Of a stretch of 64,000 nt of DNA, positions 17,002 to 24,549 are shown piece after piece (position 1 is the stretch's first letter; the number at the start of each line of letters is the position of its first letter). The stretch comes from Mycolicibacterium fortuitum subsp. fortuitum (GTDB lineage: Bacteria > Actinomycetota > Actinomycetes > Mycobacteriales > Mycobacteriaceae). Both the position numbers and the translations under genes were made by a program. The stretch is from assembly GCF_022179545.1 (NCBI RefSeq), contig NZ_AP025518.1:1798001-1862000 (forward strand), read 5' to 3'. Under the pieces are notes generated by a model that did not search any database, was not told where the DNA came from, and saw only the letters and a program-made list of their open reading frames with translations.

Positions 17002-18225
17002 TTAGCTCACGAGTGAGTCCGGAGCTCCCGTCACCACGCAGTGAGTGTGGCTGTAGATCGTGGGCATGCACTCATTGCAGTGGGTGCACAGCGATTTCAC
17101 GGAACCCTTTTCGCTTTCGGCCTTGATCCGGTTGAGCAGATCCGGTTCGGCCAGCAGCGCGCGGCCCATCGCGACGAAATCGAAGCCCGCCGCCATCGCG
17201 CGGTCCATGGTGTCGCGGTTGGTGATGCCGCCGAGCAAGATGATCGGCATGCTCAGCTCGGCGCGGAACTTCTCGGCGTCGCGCATCAGATACGCCTCGT
17301 GGTAGGGATATTCGCGGAAGAACTTGTTGCCGCTCATCCGGATGCCCCAGCTGATCGGGGGTTTGAAGTTCGCCGCGAACTCCTTGACCGGGGCCCCGCC
17401 ACGGAACAGGTACATGGGGTTGACCAGCGAGCTGCCCGCGGTGAGCTCGATGGCGTCCAGCCCGCCGTCCTCCTCGAGCCATTTCGCGGTCTGCAGCGAC
17501 TCGTCGATCGGGATGCCGCCGCGGATACCGTCGCTCATGTTCAGTTTGGCGATGACGGCGATCTTTCGGTCGCCGTGCTTGTCGACGGCGTCGCGCACCG
17601 CGCGCACCACCCCGCGGGCCACCTTCGCCCGGTTCTCCAGCGACCCGCCGAACTCGTCGGTGCGCCGGTTGATCAGTGGTGACAGGAACGAGCTGGCCAG
17701 ATAGTTGTGGCCGAGGTGCACCTCGACGGCATCGAACCCGGAGTCGATGGCCAGCCGGGCGGCATTGGCGTGGGCTTCGGTCACGTCGCGGATGTCGTCG
17801 ATGCTGGCTTTCTTGGCGAACCGCATCGACAGCGGGTTGAAGAACCGCACCGGCGCGAGTGCCTTGGCCTTGTTGGTGCGCGAGTTGGCGACCGGCCCGG
17901 CGTGGCCGATCTGGGCACTGATGGCCGCGCCTTCGGCGTGGATGGCTTCGGTGAGCTTGGTCAGTCCGGGCACGGCCTCGGGCCGCATCCAGATCTGCCA
18001 GCCGTCGGTGCGGCCACCGGGGGACACCGCGCAATACGCGACGGTCGTCATGCCGACCCCGCCTGCCGCGGGCAGCCGGTGATAATTGATCAAATCCTCG
18101 GTGACCAGCGCATTAGGGGTGGACGCTTCGAATGTCGCGGCCTTGATGATGCGGTTGCGCAGCGTCACCGGGCCGAGCTTGGCCTCACTGAAAACATCAG
18201 TGAACACATTGGGCTGAGTGTTCAT
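17002..18225 (-). CDS. NADH:flavin oxidoreductase (old yellow enzyme family)
   Basis: 407 aa from ATG 18225. It is a TIM-barrel FMN enzyme: TLRNRIIKAATFEA near the N-terminus, AQIGHAGPVAN, substrate-binding HLGHNYLASSFLSPLINRRTDEFGGSLENR, and C-terminal FDFVAMGRALLAEPD. The C-terminal cysteines (SLCTHCNEC, HCVV) resemble the Fe-S segment of the 2,4-dienoyl-CoA-reductase branch, but the long C-terminal FAD domain is missing. Corresponds by position to Rv3359. Substrate unknown. Confidence 0.88.
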   Translation of the reverse strand: MNTQPNVFTDVFSEAKLGPVTLRNRIIKAATFEASTPNALVTEDLINYHRLPAAGGVGMTTVAYCAVSPGGRTDGWQIWMRPEAVPGLTKLTEAIHAEGAAISAQIGHAGPVANSRTNKAKALAPVRFFNPLSMRFAKKASIDDIRDVTEAHANAARLAIDSGFDAVEVHLGHNYLASSFLSPLINRRTDEFGGSLENRAKVARGVVRAVRDAVDKHGDRKIAVIAKLNMSDGIRGGIPIDESLQTAKWLEEDGGLDAIELTAGSSLVNPMYLFRGGAPVKEFAANFKPPISWGIRMSGNKFFREYPYHEAYLMRDAEKFRAELSMPIILLGGITNRDTMDRAMAAGFDFVAMGRALLAEPDLLNRIKAESEKGSVKSLCTHCNECMPTIYSHTHCVVTGAPDSLVS

Positions 18226-18263
18226 AGATGGAGCTTGCCACGCCACCTGACACAATGGCACCC

Positions 18264-19115
18264 GTGGGTTCCATTGTGTTGGACGGTAAGGCCACGCGTG
18301 ACGAGATCTTCGTCGATCTCAAGCAGCGCGTCGCGAAGTTGACCGAAGCGGGCCGGACGCCCGGCCTCGGGACCGTGCTGGTCGGTGACGACCCCGGTTC
18401 GCAGGCTTACGTACGCGGTAAGCATGCCGATTGCGCCAAGGTGGGGATCAACTCCATCCGCCGGGACCTGCCCGCCGATATCACCCAGGCGCAGCTCGAC
18501 GAGACCATCGACGAGCTCAACGCCAACCCGGACTGCACGGGCTACATCGTGCAGCTGCCGCTGCCCAAGCACCTCGACGAGAACGCCGCGCTGGAGCGCA
18601 TCGATCCGGCCAAGGACGCCGACGGTCTGCATCCGACCAACCTGGGTCGGCTCGTGCTCGGCAAGGACGCGCCGCTGCCCTGTACTCCGCGCGGCATCGT
18701 GCACCTGCTGCGCCGGTTCGACGTGCCGATCGCCGGAGCGCACGTCGTGGTGATCGGCCGCGGTGTCACCGTCGGCCGCCCGATGGGCCTGCTGCTGACC
18801 CGGCGTTCGGAGAACGCCACCGTGACGCTGTGCCACACCGGCACCCGGGACCTGCCGGCGCTGACCCGTCAGGCCGACATCATCATCGCCGCGGTCGGGG
18901 TTCCCCACATGGTGACCGCGGACATGGTCAAGCCTGGGGCGGCCGTCGTCGACGTCGGCGTGAGCCGGGTGGACGGCAAGCTGACCGGCGATGTCGCGCC
19001 GGATGTGTGGGAGGTCGCCGGACACGTCTCGCCCAATCCCGGCGGGGTGGGCCCGCTGACCCGGGCGTTCCTGCTGACCAACGTCGTCGAGCTCGAAGAG
19101 TCGAAACTGGCGTGA
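18264..19115 (+). CDS. folD: bifunctional methylenetetrahydrofolate dehydrogenase/cyclohydrolase FolD
   Basis: 283 aa from GTG 18264, which gives the family N-terminus ([16 protein letters not shown]); ATG 18255 would add three residues. Neither start has a Shine-Dalgarno, so the mRNA may be leaderless. Motifs: [14 protein letters not shown] with the catalytic Lys, [14 protein letters not shown], the NADP site [12 protein letters not shown], and [14 protein letters not shown]. It oxidises 5,10-methylene-THF and hydrolyses methenyl-THF for one-carbon supply. Divergent from the flavin reductase; its stop overlaps the DUF3017 start. Confidence 0.95.
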   Translation: MGSIVLDGKATRDEIFVDLKQRVAKLTEAGRTPGLGTVLVGDDPGSQAYVRGKHADCAKVGINSIRRDLPADITQAQLDETIDELNANPDCTGYIVQLPLPKHLDENAALERIDPAKDADGLHPTNLGRLVLGKDAPLPCTPRGIVHLLRRFDVPIAGAHVVVIGRGVTVGRPMGLLLTRRSENATVTLCHTGTRDLPALTRQADIIIAAVGVPHMVTADMVKPGAAVVDVGVSRVDGKLTGDVAPDVWEVAGHVSPNPGGVGPLTRAFLLTNVVELEESKLA

Positions 19116-19405
19116 CAGTGCAAGAGTTCGTCCGCAAGGTGTTCGCCGGGCAGTGGCCGATCCTGGTGGTCGGGCTGATCTTCATCGCGGCGTTCGTCTT
19201 GGTGGTGGCGGGCTATTGGCGCCGCGGTGCGCTGATCATCGGCATCGGGGTAGGGGCAGCTGCAGCACTGCGGCTGGCTCTGACCGACGAGCGGGCCGGT
19301 CTTCTGGTGGTGCGTTCGCGGACCATCGACTTCGCGACCACCGCGACGGTGAGTGCCGCGGTGCTCTACATCGCCTGGACCATCGACCCGCTCGGCACCA
19401 GCTAG
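19112..19405 (+). CDS. DUF3017 small membrane protein
   Basis: 97 aa from GTG 19112; the GTGA overlaps the folD stop, so it is translationally coupled. Two or three membrane helices ([51 protein letters not shown]). The folD-DUF3017 pair is conserved in mycobacteria (Rv3356c-Rv3355c). Function unknown. It abuts the convergent erm gene with no spacer. Confidence 0.88.
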   Translation: MTVQEFVRKVFAGQWPILVVGLIFIAAFVLVVAGYWRRGALIIGIGVGAAAALRLALTDERAGLLVVRSRTIDFATTATVSAAVLYIAWTIDPLGTS

Positions 19406-20146
19406 CTAGCCGGCGGCATCGAACAACGCCACCCACTGTCGAGCCGTCAGCGCTCTGGGCAGAGCCGACGGGTGAATTCCGTTGGCAGACAGCCACCGTG
19501 GGTGCACGTGGGGCCGCAGAATCTGGGCCAGACCACGCCCGCGCCCGGTGAAAACCCTGTGGACCAGCGCCTGATACGCACGACGGTCGGCCCACGGGAG
19601 TAGCGGCTCAGCTCGGCGCTGAATGGTCAGCAGCCCGGCATCCACACTCGGCCGCGGCCGGAACGCGTCGGCCGAAACCTTTCGCGCCAGGCCGAATTCG
19701 AACCACGGCCACCACTGGGCGGTCATCATGGTGGCGCCGCCGACACCGGCCCGCCGTCGAGCCACCTCCCACTGCACCAACAGGATCGCATCGGTCCAGC
19801 CGTTCTCGTGCAGTAGGCGCCGGAGGATGGCGGTGGTCAGATGGAACGGCAGGTTGCCCACCACCACGTGCGGCGTGCGCGGCAGCCGGTACCGCAGGAA
19901 GTCGGTTGCGATCACCTCGGCAGTGGTTCGGTCGGCGAGCCGTCGGGCACGGTGGAGGTCGATCTCGATGGCGGTCAACGGTCGGCCCAGCCGCTGTAAC
20001 GGCAGGGTGAGGGCGCCGTCTCCGGCCCCGATCTCGACGATGGGACCCGCTGTGTGCGAGACCATCCTCACGATGTCGCCGACCACTCGACGGTCGCGCA
20101 GAAAATTCTGGCCGTTCTCATGCCGGCCGTGATGAACTGAAGACAC
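19406..20146 (-). CDS. erm: 23S rRNA adenine-N6 methyltransferase Erm
   Basis: 246 aa from a GTG with Shine-Dalgarno GGAG 5 nt upstream. GQNFLRD, SAM motif I EIGAGDGALT, and NLPF (catalytic motif IV), then RPRPSVDAGLLTI identify the Erm/KsgA family. The start MSSVHHGRHENGQNF closely resembles mycobacterial Erm(38)/(39). It should methylate A2058 of 23S rRNA and give macrolide-lincosamide-streptogramin resistance. It lies directly after the folD unit, convergent, as remembered for erm in rapid growers. The upstream leader looks like a drug-sensing attenuator. Confidence 0.93.
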   Translation of the reverse strand: MSSVHHGRHENGQNFLRDRRVVGDIVRMVSHTAGPIVEIGAGDGALTLPLQRLGRPLTAIEIDLHRARRLADRTTAEVIATDFLRYRLPRTPHVVVGNLPFHLTTAILRRLLHENGWTDAILLVQWEVARRRAGVGGATMMTAQWWPWFEFGLARKVSADAFRPRPSVDAGLLTIQRRAEPLLPWADRRAYQALVHRVFTGRGRGLAQILRPHVHPRWLSANGIHPSALPRALTARQWVALFDAAG

Positions 20147-20216
20147 GGGAGCTCCGCAGTCGCAGGGACAAAGCTGCTGCGGCGGAAGGTCCGAGAGAAG
20201 TGAGGATCCGCCGCTA
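20146..20216 (-). promoter_or_regulatory. erm attenuator hairpins
   Basis: Between the leader-ORF stop and the erm start are pairing segments on the minus strand. Segment 2 (20214..20206) can pair with segment 1 inside the leader ORF (20234..20229, ATCCGC with GCGGAT) or with segment 3 (20186..20179; GCGGCGGA with TCCGCCGC, 8 bp). Segment 3 can instead pair with segment 4 (20182..20177 with 20159..20154; CCGCAG with CTGCGG, plus CAG:CTG across a 3-nt bulge). Segment 4 overlaps the erm Shine-Dalgarno (20155..20152). Confidence 0.75.
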
Positions 20217-20249
20217 TGTGATGCGCAAGCGGATGTAGGTCACTGACAT
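20214..20249 (-). CDS. 11-aa erm leader peptide with RLR motif
   Basis: ATG at 20249 opens MSVTYIRLRIT and stops at TAG 20216..20214. Arg-Leu-Arg is the macrolide-dependent ribosome-arrest motif of the ErmD-type leader peptides. The predicted transcription start falls at or within a base or so of this ATG, so a missing Shine-Dalgarno is expected of a leaderless mRNA. Stalling on this ORF would cover segment 1 and release segment 2. Confidence 0.75.
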   Translation of the reverse strand: MSVTYIRLRIT

Positions 20250-20256
20250 GGCTGCC

Positions 20257-20293
20257 ACGGTAGGTGCCCGCGGCCGGACGCTCAACTCAATTT
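20257..20293 (-). promoter_or_regulatory. erm promoter, WhiB7-type candidate
   Basis: On the minus strand: AT-rich AAATT (20293..20289), 3 bp (GAG), -35 TTGAGC (20285..20280), 17-bp spacer, -10 TACCGT (20262..20257). An AT-rich element 3 bp above the -35 is the recognised hallmark of WhiB7-dependent promoters. The promoter overlaps the last codons and stop of the zeta-like toxin gene. The expected start, 7 nt below the -10, coincides with the leader ATG. Confidence 0.7.
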
Positions 20294-20905
20294 CAGCGCG
20301 GCTGCGACGATGGGCTTGGCCCATTCCGGGGTGTTCGACAGGTCGGGTGGGCCGACGATCTCGCCGCCGGCCACGTGCAGCACCAGAACCGGCAGGGGTG
20401 CGTGCTCACCGGCGGGATCGGCCTCGGCAGAGTTGTCGTACACCCGCAGCTCGGTGACCACGGGAAGCAACTGCACGAGGTTCTGCCTGCTGTGCCGCCA
20501 CCGGCGCCGGATCGAGGACTCCGGGATGTCGTGTCCGCCGGAATCCACTCGATGGCGTACCCGCTCGATGTGCAGCTCGGGGGAGGCCAGGCCGACGAAC
20601 CAGATGCGCACCTCGAATCCCTCTGCGGCGGCCTGGGCCAGCAGCTTCGGGATGGTGCTGCCGCCGAGCGTGGATTCGATGGACAGGTCCAGTTTTTCGG
20701 CGATGGCGCGTTCCAGCAGCCGCCTGCCCTGGTGCCACGCCAGGCTGTTGGCCCGGCCCTGGTCGAGCTCGGCATTGGCGGCCATCAACTTACGGGCCGC
20801 CTCGTCGGGGTTGAAGTAGTCGCCACCGAAGGAGCGGATGGCGGCACCGCCGATGCTGCTCTTGCCGGCTCCGTTGACGCCGGCAAGGACGTAGATGCGG
20901 GGCAC
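20282..20905 (-). CDS. zeta-toxin-like P-loop kinase
   Basis: 207 aa. P-loop GVNGAGKSS at residues 9-17, NPDEAARKL (substrate-binding region of zeta toxins, F-NPD), SIESTLGGST, and the R-rich segment SIRRRWRHSRQNL near residues 127-140. Zeta toxins phosphorylate UDP-N-acetylglucosamine and block wall synthesis; this smaller relative lacks the extended C-terminus, so the substrate is uncertain. It starts 9 bp after the stop of a Phd-like antitoxin gene; the pair forms a probable toxin-antitoxin module. Confidence 0.8.
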   Translation of the reverse strand: MPRIYVLAGVNGAGKSSIGGAAIRSFGGDYFNPDEAARKLMAANAELDQGRANSLAWHQGRRLLERAIAEKLDLSIESTLGGSTIPKLLAQAAAEGFEVRIWFVGLASPELHIERVRHRVDSGGHDIPESSIRRRWRHSRQNLVQLLPVVTELRVYDNSAEADPAGEHAPLPVLVLHVAGGEIVGPPDLSNTPEWAKPIVAAALKLS

Positions 20906-20914
20906 CCGGCGGGC

Positions 20915-21259
20915 TCAGCCTCGGTGTGCCGATTGTGCGGCGGCGCCCAGCTGTTCAGGGGTGGCGTCGAAGGCCGATGCGACAGCCGACTTGCTCTCCG
21001 GTGTCTGCATCCGGGCGAGCAGGTCGTCGAATTCGTCGGTGAGCTCGTCGAGGACCGGGGCATTGGCCCGGGTCAGGGCCTCGAACTCGGCATAGGAGAC
21101 CAGGACCGCCTTGGGGGCGTTGTGCTTGGTGATCGCCACGGCGCCGCCGAGGGCAGCCTGTTCGACGATGGCGGCGAACTCGTTCTTGAACTGGGTGGCC
21201 GCCACGGTCGGCACGTCGACCAGCTCACCGGCGCGGTTACGGAAAGTCAGAGTAGCCAT
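20915..21259 (-). CDS. Phd/YefM-like antitoxin
   Basis: 114 aa. The N-terminal half (VPTVAATQFKNEFAAIVEQAALGGAVAITKHNAPKAVLVSYAEFEAL) is the Phd/YefM DNA-binding fold; the C-terminal half (EFDDLLARMQTPESKSAVASAF) is helical and should neutralise the toxin. It precedes the zeta-like toxin by 9 bp. The pairing of Phd with a zeta-type kinase, rather than the usual epsilon antitoxin, is notable. Phased CCAT repeats upstream are a candidate autoregulatory operator. Confidence 0.8.
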   Translation of the reverse strand: MATLTFRNRAGELVDVPTVAATQFKNEFAAIVEQAALGGAVAITKHNAPKAVLVSYAEFEALTRANAPVLDELTDEFDDLLARMQTPESKSAVASAFDATPEQLGAAAQSAHRG

Positions 21260-21294
21260 GTGCCCATATTAGCCATTTTGGCCATTTCGACCAT
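21256..21294. promoter_or_regulatory. phased CCAT repeats upstream of the antitoxin
   Basis: CCAT occurs at 21256, 21264, 21273, 21282 and 21291: an 8-bp step and then three exact 9-bp steps (CCATnnnnn). The first copy contains the antitoxin start codon complement. The position, upstream of a Phd-type gene and between two divergent genes, suits a multimeric operator. Confidence 0.5.
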
Positions 21295-21323
21295 TCCAAA
21301 CTTCACAGGAAATGCCCAGGAGG

Positions 21324-21348
21324 CAAGTTTGCCCATCGGGCAACTTTG
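21324..21348. promoter_or_regulatory. inverted repeat upstream of TetR gene
   Basis: TTGCCC and GGGCAA flank ATC, with further partial symmetry outside (CAAGT... and ...CTTTG). It is centred 31 bp before the TetR ATG and overlaps any promoter for it. A probable autoregulatory operator. Confidence 0.55.
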
Positions 21349-21366
21349 CGGCTACCGTTGGCCGGC

Positions 21367-21990
21367 ATGGCACCGGGATTGCGTGAACGCAAGAAGCTCG
21401 ACACCCGACGAGCGCTCAGCGACGCGGCTCTGGCCCTGGCCTTCGAGCGCGGGCTGGAGAACGTCACCCGCGAAGACATCGCCAACCTGGCCGGGGTTTC
21501 GCTGCGCACCTTCACCAACTACTTCGCGGGCAAGCACGATGCGCTGGCGTATCGGCAGCAGGAACGTATGCGCCGCAGCATCGACCTGCTGCGCTCGCGC
21601 CCAGCCGACGAACCGCTGTGGACCGCCATCGCCGAGTCGGTGGTAAATCCGGTAGACGCCGACATGTCCGACGTCTATGGTGCGGAGAACGCTCTGCCGA
21701 CCCGTCAGCAGCTGGCAGAGGTCCGAAAGCTGCTGATGATCCAGGAGATTCGCGACGCCACCTTCCGCGGAATGGTCGACGAGTGGGTGGCCGCCATCGC
21801 CGAGAGGACGGGCACCGACCCCGAACGCGACATGTATCCGCGGCTGGTGGCCGCCGTGATCCGCGCGGTCGGCGATGTCGCGATGGACGAGTACGGCAGC
21901 TCCGATCCGCCGGTGTCTTTCACGTCACTGCTACGCAAGGGGTTCGCGGCCGTGGCTGCGGGCCTGCCCGAACCGGGAGGGAATTCATGA
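21367..21990 (+). CDS. TetR family regulator
   Basis: 207 aa from ATG 21367 (MAPGLRERKKLDTRRALSDAALALAFERGLENVTREDIANLAGVSLRTFTNYFAGK); an in-frame start at 21346 lies inside the predicted operator and is rejected. N-terminal helix-turn-helix is typical of TetR; the C-terminal domain is of the MftR/actinobacterial kind. Its stop overlaps the start of the FAD monooxygenase (ATGA), which is therefore its probable target. Confidence 0.9.
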   Translation: MAPGLRERKKLDTRRALSDAALALAFERGLENVTREDIANLAGVSLRTFTNYFAGKHDALAYRQQERMRRSIDLLRSRPADEPLWTAIAESVVNPVDADMSDVYGAENALPTRQQLAEVRKLLMIQEIRDATFRGMVDEWVAAIAERTGTDPERDMYPRLVAAVIRAVGDVAMDEYGSSDPPVSFTSLLRKGFAAVAAGLPEPGGNS

Positions 21991-23534
21991 ACGAGAACAA
22001 GGCCGACGTCGTCATCTCGGGGGCAGGTCCCAACGGCCTGCTGGTGGCAGGTGAACTGGCGCTGGCCGGGGTGCGTCCTGTTGTGCTGGAACAGTTGCCA
22101 GAGCCCAGCGAGGAACTCAAGGCCAATGGCATTGTCGGGCAGGCCAACCGCGTCCTCGACTTGCGGGGTCTGTATCGCACGCTCAGCGGCACGGACGAGG
22201 CTCCGGAGCCGATGAGCGGCTACATCTTCGCGGGCATGCAGGTGCCGTTCGTCGATGTGGAGAACAACCCGATGTACGGCATGCTGATCCAGCAGCCCCG
22301 GGTGGTGCGCGATCTGGTGAACTGGGTGCAGGGCCTGGGTGTCGAGATTCGTTGGGGGCACGCGCTACTCGACCTGGCGCAGGTATCCGACGGCGTCGTC
22401 GTGGACGTCGCCGCATCTGCGGGCAACTACCGGTTGTCGACTTCCTACCTCGTCGGCGCCGACGGTGGCCGCAGTCCGGTGAGGAAGAAGGCGGGCATCG
22501 AGTTTCCCGGGCTGACCACCGACGTGGTCGCCCGGGTGGCCCACATCAGCCTGCCGGATGAATTGCGTGCCGGCTACGGCCAGCTGAGCATCCCTGGGGT
22601 GGGTCTAATCCCGTTCGGACACAACCGATTCGATGGCGGAGTGCTGATCTATGCAGAATTTCAGGCGGGCCGGTCGATGCTCGGAACCATCGAGTACGGT
22701 TCGCTCTTGCCCGACGACGCGCCGGAACTCACGTTCGATGAGCTGCGTGAGAGCGTGCGGCGGGTGGTCGGTGCGGACTTGCCGATCCGGCCCCCCGAAG
22801 GGCCTGGACCGCATGCTCTGCGACGGATCAACGGGCAGAACACCCGTCAGGCCGCACAGTACCGCGCAGGCAACGTATTCCTGGTAGGAGACGCCGCCCA
22901 TGTGCATTCGGCCATGGGCGGGCCAGGGCTGAATCTGGGACTGCAGGACGCGATGAACCTCGGCTGGAAACTGGCTGCCGCCGTGCAGGGCCGGGCACCC
23001 GACGGACTGCTGGACAGCTATCACAGTGAGCGTTGGCCGGCCGGGCAGCGGGTGATGATGCACTCGATGGCACAGGCCGCGCTGATGGCCGCGGGGCCCG
23101 AAGTGACCGCACTGCGAACACTTTTCGGCGAACTACTGGGCACGCCGGACGGTTCCGCCCATATCGCCGGGGTGCTGGCAGGTTCAGATGTCCGGTACGA
23201 GGTCGGTGACAGTCATCGGTTGTCCGGATACTTCGTCCCGGATTTCGTCCTGGATGACGGCCGCCGAGTTGCCGAGCTGCTGCACTCGGGCCGGCCCATG
23301 TTGCTCGACCTGTCCGGTGGTGGCTGCGCCGATGCGGTCGCGGGGTGGCGCGAGCGGTTGGAGGTGACGGTGGCAACCTCGGCGCAGCGGCCCGCCGCTG
23401 CTCTGCTGATCCGTCCTGACGGCTATGTCGCTTGGGCGGCAGATGAATTCGCCAACGCGGACCGTGATCGGCTGCGCGATGCGCTGCAGCGCTGGTTCCG
23501 TCCGGACGGGGAACTCGACGCCCTCAGCGCCTGA
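21987..23534 (+). CDS. FAD-dependent aromatic monooxygenase (PHBH/Rox-like)
   Basis: 515 aa from ATG 21987 with GGGAGGG upstream. Class A flavoprotein hydroxylase motifs: GxGxxG in ISGAGPNGLLVAGELALAG, DG motif YLVGADGGRSPVRKKAG, GD motif NVFLVGDAAHVHSAMGGPGLNLGLQDAMNLGWKLA, and a thioredoxin-like C-terminal domain. Such enzymes hydroxylate aromatic compounds with NAD(P)H; relatives inactivate rifamycins or tetracyclines. Coupled to TetR and close to erm, so drug detoxification is possible but not shown. Confidence 0.88.
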   Translation: MNENKADVVISGAGPNGLLVAGELALAGVRPVVLEQLPEPSEELKANGIVGQANRVLDLRGLYRTLSGTDEAPEPMSGYIFAGMQVPFVDVENNPMYGMLIQQPRVVRDLVNWVQGLGVEIRWGHALLDLAQVSDGVVVDVAASAGNYRLSTSYLVGADGGRSPVRKKAGIEFPGLTTDVVARVAHISLPDELRAGYGQLSIPGVGLIPFGHNRFDGGVLIYAEFQAGRSMLGTIEYGSLLPDDAPELTFDELRESVRRVVGADLPIRPPEGPGPHALRRINGQNTRQAAQYRAGNVFLVGDAAHVHSAMGGPGLNLGLQDAMNLGWKLAAAVQGRAPDGLLDSYHSERWPAGQRVMMHSMAQAALMAAGPEVTALRTLFGELLGTPDGSAHIAGVLAGSDVRYEVGDSHRLSGYFVPDFVLDDGRRVAELLHSGRPMLLDLSGGGCADAVAGWRERLEVTVATSAQRPAAALLIRPDGYVAWAADEFANADRDRLRDALQRWFRPDGELDALSA

Positions 23535-23943
23535 GGGCGCGGCGCAGGACAGCGGGGTGGCGGGCGATCTTCGGTCCGAGCAGGAGTGCGAAGACCGTGG
23601 TCGGGAGCCATGGCCGTAGGTGCGGGCGCAGTCGCCGAATCTGGCCGTTGCCGTCGACCTCGATGATCAGCGCATCGGTGATGGTGAGGCCCGCGATTCG
23701 GCCCTCGCTGACCGCCACGCGCGTCCTGCCTTCGCCGATCGGCTCCTGCCAAGACAGCTGCCGTAGGCCGCCGTACACCGCGGTGAGCAGCGAGCGGAGA
23801 TCGTCGTGTCCGCGGAACACCATGTGGCCGGACAACGGCGAGATGAGTTCCGCGTCTGGTGCCAGCGTGGCCATCGCTCGGTCGATGTCGTTGGTGCGGG
23901 TGGCCTCGCAGAACACGTTGATCGAGTCTGTCGACGTCGTCAT
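23524..23943 (-). CDS. NTF2/SnoaL-like domain protein
   Basis: 139 aa. Residues 1-115 form an NTF2-like cone (VFCEATRTNDIDRAMATLAPDAELISPLSG, then MVFRGHDDLRSLLTAVYGGL); basic tail LLGPKIARHPAVLRRALRR. Likely a small-molecule-binding or isomerase-like protein. Divergent from the HxlR regulator across twin operators, so probably controlled by it. The 3' end overlaps the monooxygenase gene by 11 bp. Confidence 0.8.
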   Translation of the reverse strand: MTTSTDSINVFCEATRTNDIDRAMATLAPDAELISPLSGHMVFRGHDDLRSLLTAVYGGLRQLSWQEPIGEGRTRVAVSEGRIAGLTITDALIIEVDGNGQIRRLRPHLRPWLPTTVFALLLGPKIARHPAVLRRALRR

Positions 23944-23962
23944 CGGCCCATCCTTCCGTCAC

Positions 23963-24008
23963 TTGCGAATTGCAACCCACGCTAATGCCTGTTCATTGCA
24001 ATTCGCAA
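23963..24008. promoter_or_regulatory. twin inverted operators of the HxlR regulator
   Basis: TTGCGAATTGCAA (23963-23975) and its exact reverse complement TTGCAATTCGCAA (23996-24008) are centred 33 bp apart, about three helical turns. Each is nearly palindromic (TTGC...GCAA). They occupy the whole gap between the NTF2-like gene and the HxlR gene. Confidence 0.75.
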
Positions 24009-24025
24009 TGGACTACGGTCGACGT

Positions 24026-24529
24026 GTGCCCAAACAGTCCTTCGGCGATATCGCGTGCTCGATTGCGCGCGCGGTCGATGTGGTCGGGCAACGCTGGACC
24101 CCGTTGATCCTGCGTGACCTGTTCGCGGGGCTGACGCGGTTCGAGGACATCCGCCGCGACCTCGGTATCGCGTCGAACATCCTGGCTGCGCGTCTCGACG
24201 ACCTCGAAGTCCATGGAGTCGTGGAACGGCGCCAGTATCAGAGCGCACCGCCGCGGTACGAGTATCTGCTCACCGACAAGGGCCGTGACCTCTACCCGGT
24301 GATCGCGACGCTGCTGGCGTGGGGGGACAAGTGGCGGGCCGGACCGGATGGACCGCCTGCCCTGCTTGTTCACGACGAATGTGGTTGTGTCACAACAGCG
24401 AAGACGGTATGCGCCCGGTGCGGCGGAGAACTCAGGGCCGACACCGCCACCGCCACGGCCGGTCCGGGTGCGCGGCCCGGCCCGGGCACCGCCGTCATCG
24501 GCGAGTTCATCCTGGGCCGCGACGCCTAG
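24026..24529 (+). CDS. HxlR family regulator
   Basis: 167 aa from GTG 24026. ATG 24008 overlaps the second operator and would add six residues. Winged helix with the HxlR signature (CSIARAVDVVGQRWTPLILRDLFAGLTRFEDIRRDLGIASNILAARLDDL). C-terminal CGC and CARCGGEL resemble a zinc knuckle. Cys in the first helix is often redox- or ligand-responsive in this family. Likely controls the divergent NTF2-like gene and itself. Confidence 0.85.
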   Translation: MPKQSFGDIACSIARAVDVVGQRWTPLILRDLFAGLTRFEDIRRDLGIASNILAARLDDLEVHGVVERRQYQSAPPRYEYLLTDKGRDLYPVIATLLAWGDKWRAGPDGPPALLVHDECGCVTTAKTVCARCGGELRADTATATAGPGARPGPGTAVIGEFILGRDA

Positions 24530-24549
24530 CTAACGTTCGGCTGGCGTCC

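Noticed and set aside
21618..21986. Upstream extension of the FAD monooxygenase frame
   Set aside because: It overlaps the TetR gene entirely; the ATG at 21987 has the Shine-Dalgarno and the family N-terminus.
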